Source: Prorocentrum cordatum (lineage: Eukaryota > Sar > Dinophyceae > Prorocentrales > Prorocentraceae). Taken from it: DNA of 64,000 bases. The stretch is from NCBI GenBank assembly GCA_963575745.1, contig CAUYUJ010000681.1, positions 206,084 through 270,083 of the forward strand, written 5' to 3'. Position 1 is the first letter of the stretch; every line of letters begins with the position of its first letter. The translations under genes were made by a program, and so were the position numbers. Shown piece by piece: positions 55,600-64,000 of the stretch. The notes below the pieces were generated by a model. The model worked only from the letters and a program-made list of their open reading frames with translations. It had not been told where the DNA came from and ran no database searches.

Positions 55600-57722
55600 G
55601 CCCCCCGCCCGACCAGACCCGACCCGCCCGTTAGGGTACTCGCGTGCCAACTCGATGATGCATCATACTTTAATGTCCTGCCCGACCCGACCCGACCCGC
55701 CCGTTAGGGTCCGCCCGCCCGACCCGACCCGACCCGCCCGTTAGGGTCTGCCCGCCCGACCCGATCCGTCCCGCCTGTTAGGGTACTCGCGTGCTAACTC
55801 GATGATGCACCATACTTTAATGTCCCGCCCGACCCGACCCGACACGCCCGTTAGGGTCCGCCCGCCTGACCCGACCCGACCCGCCCGTTAGGGTCCGCCC
55901 GCCCGACCCGACCCGTCCCGCCCGTTAGGGTACTCGCGGCCAACTCGATGATGCATCATACTTTAATGTCCCGCCCGACCCGACCCGACCCGACCCGCCC
56001 GCTAGGGTCGGACCCGACCCGCCCGTTAGGGTCCGCCCGCCCGACCCGACCCGTCCCGCCCGTTAGGGTACTCGCGTGCCAACTCTGTGATGCACCATAC
56101 TTTAATGTCCCGCCCGACCCGACCCGCCCGTGAGGGTCCGCCCGCCCGACCCGACCCGACCCGCCCGTTAGGTTACTTGCGTGCCAACTCGGCGATGCAC
56201 CATACTTTAATGTCCCGCCCGGCCCGACCCGACCCTCCCGTTAGGGTCCGCCCGCCCGACCCGACCCGACCCGCCCGTTAGGGTCCGCCCGCCCGACCCG
56301 ACCCGTCCCGCCCGTTAGGGTACTCGCGTGCCAACTCGATGTCGCATCATACTTTAATGTCCTGCCCGACCCGACCCGACCCGCCCGTTAGGGACCGCCC
56401 GCCCGACCCGATCCGTCCCGCCCGTTAGGGTCCGCCCGCCCGAACCGACCCGTCCCGCCCGTTAGGGTCTGCCCGCCCGACCCGATCCGTCCCGCCTGTT
56501 AGGGTACTCGCGTGCCAACTCGATGATGCACCATACTTTAATGTCCCGCCCGACCCGACCCGACCCGCCCGTTAGGGTCCGCCCGCCTGACCCGACCCGA
56601 CCCGCCCGTTAGGGTCCGCCCGCCCGACCCGACCCGTCCCGCCCGTTAGGGTACTCGCGTGCCAACTCGATGATGCATCATACTTTAATCCCGCCCGACC
56701 CGACCCGACCCGACCCGCCCGTTAGGGTCGGACCCGGCCCGCCCGTTAGGGTCCGCCCGCCCGACCCGACCCGTCCCCGTTAGGGTACTCGCGTGCCAAC
56801 TCTGTGATGCAACATACTTTAATGTCCCGCCCGACCCGACCCGACCTGCCCGTGAGGGTCCGCCCGCCCGACCCGACCCGACCCGCCCGTTAGGGTACTC
56901 GCGTGCCAACTCGGCGATGCACCATACTTTAATGTCCCGCCCGGCCCGACCCGACCCTCCCGTTAGGGTCCGCCCGCCCGACCCGACCCGACCCGCCCGT
57001 TAGGGTCCGCCCGCCCGACCCGACCCGTCCCGCCCGTTAGGGTACTCGCGTGCCAACTCGATGTCGTACTCGCGTGCCAACTCGAACCGCCCGCTACTTT
57101 AATGTCCTGCCCGACCCGACCCGACCCGCCCGTTAGGGACCGCCCGCCCGACCCGACCCGTCCCGCCCGTTAGGGTCCGCCCGCCCGAACCGACCCGTCC
57201 CGCCCGTTAGGGTCTGCCCGCCCGACCCGATCCGTCCCGCCTGTTAGGGTACTCGTGTGCCAACTCGATGATGCATCATACTTTAATGTCCCGCCCGACC
57301 CGACCCGCCCCGCCCGTTAGGGTCCGCCCGCCCGACCCGACCCGTCCCGCCCGTTAGGGCACTCGCGTGCCAACTCGGTGATGCACCATACTTTAATGTC
57401 CCGCCCGACCCGACCCGACCCGCCCGTCAGGGTACTCGCGTGCCAACTCGATGATGCACCATACTTTAATGTCCCGCCCGGCCCGACCCGACCCGCCCGT
57501 TAGGGTCCGCCCGCCCGACCCGACCCGACCCGCCCGTTAGGGCACTCGCGTGCCAACTCGGTGATGCACCATACTTTAATGTCCCGCCCGACCCGACCCG
57601 ACCCGCCCGTTAGGGTCCGCCCGCCCGACCCGACCCGACCCGCCCGTTAGGGCACTCGCGTGCCAACTCGATGATGCATCATACTTTAATGTCCCGCCCG
57701 GCCCGACCCGACCCGCCCGTTA
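55600..57722 (+). repeat. CCCGACC / CCCGTTAGGG satellite, about 16 copies, 720-bp super-period
   Basis: Each unit has CCCGCCCGACCCGACC tracts, one to four CCCGTTAGGG words, ACTCGCGTGCCAACTCG, and ATGATGCATCATACTTTAAT (ATGATGCATCAT is a 12-bp palindrome; some copies have GATGCACCAT). The rare word GGGTCTGCCCGCCCGACCCG falls at about 55744, 56464 and 57209, giving a higher-order period of 720-745 bases. No open gene. Confidence 0.93.
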
Positions 57723-58330
57723 GGGGACCTCTTGGACCCTTCCCATATCCTTCCGAGAGGCCCAGAGGCGCCCCAAGACGGGCCTAAGAGGGCCCCAGGA
57801 CAGCTTATAAAAACAGTTTGTTGTTGTAAGGTACTCCGGGGCCTTCTTGGGGGCTTCTTGGAGCCTTCTTGGGGGCCTCCTGCAGCCCTGTAGGGGCCCT
57901 CTTGGACCCTTCCCAGGGCGTTCGGAGGGGCCCAAAGGCGCCCCAAGACGGGCCCAAGAGGGCCCCAGGACAGTTTATAACAACAATCTGTTTTATAACG
58001 TACTCCTGGACCCTTTCGGGGGCCTCTTGGAGCCCTCTTGGGGGCCTCTGGGAGCCCTGTAGGGGCCCTCTTGGACTCTTCCCAGGGCGTTCGGGGGGGC
58101 TCAAAGGCGCCCCAAGACAGGCCCAAGAGGGCACCAGGCCAGCTTATAAAAACACCTTGTTTTATAACGTACTCCTGGGCCCTCTTCGGGGCCTCTTGGA
58201 GCCCCCTTGGGGGCCTCTGGGAGCCCTCTAGGGGCCCTCTTGCACCCTTCCCAGGGCCCTCGGAGGGGCCCAGAGGCACCCCAAGACGGGCCCAAGAGGC
58301 GCCCCGCGAGGTGCCAGAGGGTACTGTTTC
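57723..58330 (+). repeat. 170-bp tandem repeat, 3 further copies
   Basis: Same unit as 53540-54690, with CTTATAAAAACA-type palindromes at 57803, 57973 (TTTATAACAACAA variant) and 58142. The two clusters were probably one array before 3 kb of other repeats came between them. Confidence 0.88.
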
Positions 58331-58514
58331 GCCTAAGATGGCGCAAGATTCCTCAAGATGGCTCCGAAGACGCTCCAACAGGGCCCAAGACCGCCCCGAG
58401 ACGGCTCCAGGAGTCGAAAAAGCTTCCCAAGGAGGCTCAAGAAGCCAAAAACTTTCAAACACCCATACAAAATCAATGTTTTTTGCGTTCTCGCCCGCTC
58501 GCTTCCGATAGCCC

Positions 58515-58600
58515 TCCTCCACCTCCTTCTCCTCCTCCTCCTCCTCCTCCTCCTCCTCTCCCGTTTCGCTCCTCCGCCTCCTCCCCCTCCTCCACGCCGT
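58515..58600 (-). repeat. (TCC)n microsatellite
   Basis: Polypyrimidine CTCCTCC run on the plus strand. Confidence 0.85.
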
Positions 58601-58617
58601 TCGCCGCTTGGGTTCTG

Positions 58618-58832
58618 TTGCGGCAACTGCAACCACCCCAGGTGCAACTGAGACTGCCCCAGAGGCGCAGGGGGGACGGGGGGCGGGCGGAGCAACTGAG
58701 ATGGGCGGGCGGAGCAACTGGGCCAACAACTGGTTCAGTTGCTCCGCCGCTCCTCCGCTTGGTGTCAGTTGCTCCGCCTCTTGGTTTCAGTTGCTCCGCG
58801 GCCTCGGTCCAGTTGCTCCGCCGAGGTAAGCC
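58618..58832. repeat. Insert-end repeat region with 13-bp hairpin
   Basis: Right copy of the 115-base direct repeat (58618-58735), then several inverted CAGTTGCTCCGCC copies. GGCGGAGCAACTG at 58708-58720 and CAGTTGCTCCGCC at 58736-58748 form a perfect 13-bp stem with a 15-base loop. The last copy, 58810-58822, is the terminal inverted repeat. Confidence 0.8.
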
Positions 58833-61620
58833 CCTTCCGATACAGGTGCGTTTTGCCCGTGCCGGCAGGGCCGTCGATGTAGACGATATTGGGGGAGTCG
58901 GGGGGCGCTGTGCCGTCGATGAGCGCTCGGACTGTGTCGAACGCCAGGCTCTGATCATCGTTCAGCGTCAGGCTCGCGTAGCAGGCTTGCTCCTTGGACA
59001 TCTCGTCTGGAGAGCGCAATTCTCGCGCGTACTCTTGGGCTGCGCGAGCAGCCGGTGTTTGCGTCGCGGTAGCATCGGGGGGTGCGATGCCGAAGTCTGC
59101 CAAACTGCAGCTGTAGAGGCTTAGTTGTTCGTCCACCAGGTTGTACAGGGCGGCCTCTGCTGTGTCGCGGTGATGCTTCTGTAGCGCAGCCTTGAAGGCG
59201 GCCCAGTAAGCAGTTTTGTCTTGCACTTCCATCCACACGAGTAGTTGGGCGAATAGTTCGGCAAGTTTGGGCAAACTGGTTGTGATGCGGCACGCTTCTT
59301 CGAGGGCGGCAGTTGCTTCAACGTCGTCGCGCAGGAGCCCCATGTGGCGCGCGCGTTCCTGGAAGGCGGGTTCGGCAGTGGGGAATGGCGCGCGTTGCAG
59401 GTCATCCCATGACGTGGCCTGTCGGCCGACCACGTGGAGGAGCATGAGTCTGAGGTAGTACAGTTCGCCTGCGGTGGGTCGCACGTAGTACATTCTCCCA
59501 ATGACGGAACCATTCTTTGCGCTGCGAGCTCGACGTTGCCATGCGTGCGTCTTGGTATCCCAAGTGAAGTGCTGCGGCATGTCTATGTACCTCAGAGATA
59601 ACACGAAAGCATTGTCTGGGGATGCCGGCTCGGACGCAACAGCTGCGTCGAGGGCGAGCCAAGCTTCGAGTTTGGTGTTCTTTCTGAGGGCTGCATCTGC
59701 CGCCGCTTTCTCGTGTCCGTCGATGAATTGGACGGTCTGTTGCAGCGGGAGGTGGACTGGCAATCGGTCTATTTGGTGACTTCGGCCGTGTAGGGGGTAC
59801 CCCATGACGTGCCATGCTGCCTCGGGAGCTCCGACGTAGCGGCAATCCACGTACTCCTGCACCTCATCTCGGGTGTGCTCGAGGCATGCTCTATCAGGTC
59901 CTTTGTATGTGTACTTGTAGAGGTACTTTACGGCGCGCAGGCTTGTACAACATTCTACATTGACATGGCAGTCGAGTGCTTCGAGTAGGTAAGAGTTGTA
60001 CGGGACGACGCTTCGGGTGTCTAGGATTCCGTTCTTCACTGTGCGCAGTGGTTGGGTTTCGCGCCTGCGGTATTGAGGGTGGCCGTTCACGTTGGGGTTG
60101 GTTTCGGGGGCGAACGGCTTTGGGTATTGTTTCGAACATAGACCATCTTTCATACAAGGGCAGTCGGGGTTCAGGTTCCCGCAAGGGCCATGCACCATGT
60201 GTCGGTCCACCAGTCGGCATAGGTCTGGCTGCGTCATCGGATCGGGAATTTCTGCGCTGACCAAGTTGTCAGCGTCCGCAGGTGTGGTCGGCTTGTCTCC
60301 AGCGCAGAGGATGACAAGTAGGTGCGCGTGTTGGAGGCCCCGCTTCTGGAACTCAACTACCCAGGTATAAGCAGAGGGTCGGCCAAGGATGTGTTTTTTG
60401 TCGATCATGTGCATCAGATCCTTTAGTTTTTCATGGAACACGCGCGCGACCAAGTCAGGGCGGTCCGCGGCGGTCTCTCCAGGGCGAAGGTTGGATTGGA
60501 TTTCGGACCATTGTGGATTGGCAGTCATGGTGATGAAGAGGTCCGGGCGTCCTTTCGCCGCCACCAAAGCCATCGCATCCAAGTGCAGTTGGCGCAACGC
60601 CCGCGGTGAGCCGCCGAACGTGGCAGGGAGGATGACAGGCGCGCCGACCTTAGTCGGTCGCTTGACGCCAGGGCCCTGGGCAGCCCCGTCGGGCGAGATA
60701 TCTCGCGGCGGCGGTTCAGATGCAGCTGCGTCGTTTCCAGTCAAGTGGTCCAGAAGCCCTTGCAGGGATTCTAAGCGTAGTTTGTCTTGGTTGCGGACTA
60801 CCCAGGACAAGCGCTGGTCTTCTATTTTAGCCCAGGCGTCTGCCAAGTACTGTTGGAACAGGCGGCCGGTTGCATGCGGCAGTTCCACGATTGGCGACGT
60901 GGCGGAGTGGCGTTGTATGATTCTGTGGGCGTAGAACTGGGCCATGGAAATTTTCTGGGTTGCGCGCGTCGCGGTCGTGGCCTGCAGGGCGGTGGAGTAC
61001 CCTAACGTCCCCTCGACGTGGATGAGGGGATACGTCAAGGGGTCGACGTTCTCCGACAAGAAGGACAACTCGTGGATGCAGGGCCCTGTCGGGGTGGAAG
61101 GCTTCTCGAAGACTGATACGTAGTGGGGGGGCAGCGGGCCTTCTCCCGCGATCGCGATAGCAACCTGTGCGGCACTTGGGGCGTTATATCGGCGAGGATC
61201 GTGCTCAGTGCCTCCTCCGAACCGGAGCGCGTGCTCCGGCGCCGCACTTCCGTGGGCGCGTGTCGCTGCAGTCGCCGCTTCGTGCATGTTGAGGAAATGT
61301 TGCGGGTATGGGTTGCGTGGGCGCAGTGCTGGGATTTGTTCGGGTGGATGCAAACTGGAGGCTTGGGACAAGGTAGGCTTAGTCAGCATGTCATGGAGCT
61401 GCGCAAGCGTATCTTTGTTGAGCTGTGGGAATGATTGTGATCGGTTGTCCGTTGCGTGCTGTGGGTCGTGCACGCAAAATTGGGAGTATTTCGGCCTACT
61501 GCCGCATGGGGGGCACAGCGTTCCGATGGCACGGTATGCGCGACCGTGGAGGATGTAAACAGGCGGGCGGACCTTTGTTTCCAGGTGGCGTTGGTCGGCT
61601 GCCGTCGCGCGTTCCGGAAT
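58833..61620 (-). CDS. Helitron Rep domain and start of Pif1 helicase
   Basis: After the frameshift the coherent text is GPPVYILHGRAYRAIGTLCP, HDPQHATDNR and onward. Rep motifs are FITMTANPQWSEI (about 60515-60555), the HUH motif in GLQHAHLLVIL (His codons within 60322-60330), the Cys segment CMKDGLCSKQYPKPF, and the two-Tyr segment KYLYKYTYKG (about 59905-59940). After a spacer of about 300 residues, the helicase begins with DDQSLAFDTVRALIDG and Walker A GPAGTGKTH (58849-58872). The frame is intact for more than 850 codons. It then enters the insert just after the sequence for LYRK. The short reading beyond 58833 is insert sequence. Confidence 0.92.
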
Positions 61621-63976
61621 ATTTGTCGGTGAACGAAGCGAACCCCATGGCGCAGTTGCAAGACCGGATATGACTCATGAAAGCTTCGTGGCGCGCGCCT
61701 GGGCGTAGCAGGGAAGCAAGTGGCTCGGGAGCGGGCGGCAGCGTGGGAACTGCGGTCAGTAGGCCATGGTGGCAACAGCGTGTGAAGGCCACAGTGCTCG
61801 CGCCAGCTGGAGTCTTCGCGCGCGCGCGCTCGTGGTGAAAATGTAGTGCGCCGCAATCATCGCAGACCGCGTCGAAGCGTCCGTCCTCGGATAGCGCGAT
61901 TCGGCGGACCTTCTCTGGCTGCCTCTCTTCCAGCCTGCGCCAGGCCGCGCGGTGCCCCACGCGGAAACCATGATCATTGCCATTTGTCTTGGGACGGAAC
62001 CATGCACAGTGGTGTCGGCAATGCACAACGCGGGCTGCGGAGAACCGCTTCGAGCGCGCGATCGGTTGCCGGCACCATGGAATTGCGCACTCTCGAGGGG
62101 CCCCCCCTGGCCCAGAGCGGCCCGCGTGCGTGGGCTGTTTATCCTTGCGGACGGGGCGCGCCACTTCTTGCTTGAGGTCGTTTCGCGCGCACTGGGCGCG
62201 CAGGGATTGCCGGGCAGATAGGTGCAGTTTTGAGATCGCAGATAGCGCGAGATGCGGTAGAATGTCTTCGTTGGCGCGGCGGTTGCACAGTCCGCATGGG
62301 TGGTCGACTTTGGCGAGTTTGGCGCGACAGCCGGGCGCGAGGCATCCTGGCGCGCGGCATCTCTGGCACATGCCACTGTTGCCAGGAACAGAACGTCGGC
62401 AACCAGAAGGAGCCGGATTACGACATCCCCGCGCGTTCGGACCGACGCACGGCGGGCCCATGGACCAGCAAGCTCTGCATGCGAAGCCGGGGGGGGGGGT
62501 CGCGCTGGAGCTTGCGCGCCCAGTGCATCCGAGAGATTTGTTCGCGCAGGGGGGGCCCTTCTTGCGACAGTCGTTGCAGACGTCATCGGCGTCGCGGGTG
62601 CGTTTGTGGATCGTCGCCTGGCAACCGTGAAATGCATATCGACACTTCGCGATGAACGCGGGCGCAGCTGCGGTGGTGGCAGCAGCAGGGGCCCGCAGAC
62701 ATCGGGCGCATAATCCTGCGCTTGTGGGGCAGCTTCGCCCTGAGCAGCCCGGGGTAGAGCAAGGCAGGTTCAGAGCGATGCGCAGGATGCATTTCTCATC
62801 TCCAGGGTCGCGGCATAAGTTGGCGCACGTGGGCGCGTTGCAAAAGTTCGTCGGCTGAGGGGGGGCGCAGACGAAGCAGAAAGATCCATGCACGCGGTGC
62901 GCTCGCATTTTGCACCCTGGCGTTTCGCACGGCAACAGACCCATTCGGCATGCGTTGCATGTAGCAGGATCAGACGCAGTGGGCGCGTCATGCACGCGTA
63001 GGCGACAGGCTGGGGTGGAACATTCCACGTCGTCCGTCTCGTGGGTGGGTTGGGCAGGCGCATCTCCATCGGTCGTGCTGGAGAGGAGTTTCGGGGCAGT
63101 CGGAGCGCATAGATCGCAGAGCTGGCGGCTGGCTGCCGACCCTCGCCTGCGGAAGCAGGCGATGCAGGGGAGGGGCTCAGAGGCGCACTGTGCACAGACA
63201 GTCAACGACACCCGTGCGTCTCGCTTCATGGGGCAGCCTGAGGAGGAGCAGTGGGAACGCGACAATGGATTGTAGGGACAGTTGTTATTGTTATCCATGC
63301 GGCAAGCCGGGCGCGCACCGGAGCAAGCAGAAGGCGGCGCGCGTGCTATGGCAGGACAACCAAGAAGGGCGTGGCGGCATGGGATGCATCCGTTGGCGCA
63401 TGCGAAACATTTAACGGCAGTGCGTTTCATGGCGAGGTGTCGGCATCCGATTCTGGCATTGGTACACATGGCCCACTCCCTGTCGGCATTGTGGCACGGG
63501 TCTGCGTAGTGCGAAGCGCAAAACACAGGAACGATGGATTTGCCGAACATGGGCGCTGCGGGGGATGAGCATTCTCGATGGCGACACCGCGTGGGCATGG
63601 CAGTGCACGGTGCGCAGTATGGCTGGCGCAATCGTTCTTTACCTGATCGTTTATACATCTGGGCGCGAGAGCAGATTGGATAGTTGTTGCATACATGGGT
63701 GGGGGAGATGGCCGCTGCTCGAGGCATCCCGTCGGCGGAAGGCGCGGACGGCCACTGAGGATAACGCCCCAGCGTCTGAGCCAAATGGCTGCGAACAGAG
63801 CGGGGGGGGGGGAGGGAGGGAGAAGAGGGGGGGATCGGTGGGGAGGGGAGGGGCGCGCCGATCCCGGCGGCGCGGGGCATGCTGACTGAGCATGCGGGTT
63901 GCGCGATGCATGGCGTAGGGTGGCGCGGCGAATACGGCCAACGGGCATGCGTGGAGCGGCCTGCAGGACCGGGCAC
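61565..63976 (-). CDS. Helitron protein, Cys-rich N-terminal region
   Basis: The frame is open from beyond 63900. I cannot fix the start: the most distal in-frame codon is 63976 and the next plausible Met precedes PRAAAISPTHVCNNYPICSR. About 550 residues carry roughly a dozen Cys modules of the form PC-x2-PGC...C-x2-C, each about 35-45 residues (for example PCETPGCKMRAHRVHGSFCF, then PCSTPGCSGRSCPTSAGLCA). These are likely zinc-binding. Then come LHFHHERARAKTPAG, TRCCHHGLLTAV and FMSHIRSCNCAMGFASF, matching the conserved Helitron segment before Rep. Past about 61600 this frame goes out of register with the rest, by a one-base indel in a CCGCCCGCC stretch. Confidence 0.8.
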
Positions 63977-64000
63977 GGATAGGCTGACATAAGCATGGCA

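Larger units (their letters stand above)
51725..58843. mobile_element. 7,119-bp introner-like insert in the Helitron helicase
   Basis: The insert separates codons that are adjacent in Pif1 helicases. CCTTCCGATAC occurs at both junctions (51714-51724 and 58833-58843), an 11-bp direct repeat of which one copy is extra. GGCGGAGCAACTG at 51735-51747 and its reverse complement CAGTTGCTCCGCC at 58810-58822 each lie exactly 10 bases inside the repeat. On the coding (minus) strand, removal at the repeat restores frame. An acceptor AG is available (CGGAAG/G), but the matching donor would be GG, which is non-canonical. It may be a spliced introner or an unspliced TIR transposon insertion. Confidence 0.75.
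49801..63976 (-). mobile_element. Helitron-type rolling-circle transposon, near-complete coding region
   Basis: One minus-strand reading passes, in order, through a Cys-rich N-terminal region, the Helitron N-terminal homology, a Rep domain with HUH and two-Tyr motifs, and a Pif1-family helicase (Walker A to motif VI) to a stop at 49801-49803. Defects seen are one frameshift near 61565, in-frame TGA codons at about 51103 and 50737, and a 7.1-kb insert between 51725 and 58843. In the family, Rep nicks and joins single-stranded ends and the helicase unwinds during rolling-circle transposition. Helitron termini (5' TC, 3' hairpin plus CTRR) were not located; the 5' end is probably beyond the window. 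Confidence 0.9.

Noticed and set aside
55600-57722. True telomere array
   Set aside because: TTAGGG occurs once per decamer inside a GC-rich satellite, not as consecutive telomere repeats.

Overview
The window looks like nuclear DNA of a large, GC-rich, repeat-dominated protist genome. A core dinoflagellate is the best guess. This is an inference from three things: non-LTR retroelement fragments with the domain order EEP nuclease, RNase H, reverse transcriptase; very long GGA/TCC and CGA microsatellites; and a 7.1-kb introner-like insert with direct-repeat ends inside a Helitron helicase. I found no housekeeping gene, rRNA, tRNA or spliced-leader RNA gene. Almost all long open frames are by-products of stop-poor repeats.

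Layout. 1-8.2 kb: a frameshifted conserved-looking protein (minus strand, running off the left edge), weaker possible coding exons, and purine/pyrimidine microsatellites. 8.9-13.9 kb: a decayed plus-strand non-LTR retrotransposon (EEP, RNase H, RT, zinc fingers) followed by one basic hypothetical protein (13.88-14.85 kb). 14.7-16.7 kb: two tandem repeat families (about 174 bp and about 100 bp). 16.7-21.8 kb: mostly anonymous. 21.86-22.33 kb: a short-period tandem array that abuts a second, minus-strand retroelement fragment (ORF1-like plus EEP, 22.3-25.2 kb). 25.9-29.8 kb: a small pseudogene and anonymous DNA.

29.85-41.1 kb is an 11-kb satellite complex with the order C-A-B-A(inverted)-B-C. 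Satellite A has a 102-bp unit (exactly 34 codons), B about 99 bp with a 16-bp perfect palindrome, and C 206-250 bp and A/C-rich. The inverted A array matures into a 290-bp higher-order repeat.

41-49 kb holds anonymous DNA, microsatellites and a dispersed CCCAAGAGG-type low-complexity family. 49.8-64 kb is a minus-strand autonomous Helitron: Cys-rich N-terminus, HUH/Y2 Rep, Pif1-type helicase. It has one frameshift and two in-frame TGA codons. Its helicase is split just after Walker A by a 7,119-bp insert with an 11-bp direct repeat at its ends and a 13-bp inverted repeat placed symmetrically 10 bp inside each end. The insert is itself a nest of satellites (10-bp, 170-bp and 720-bp periods).

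The transposon proteins would act together only within each element: Rep nicking and Pif1 unwinding for Helitron rolling-circle transposition; EEP nicking and RT for target-primed retrotransposition. None of the copies here looks fully intact.
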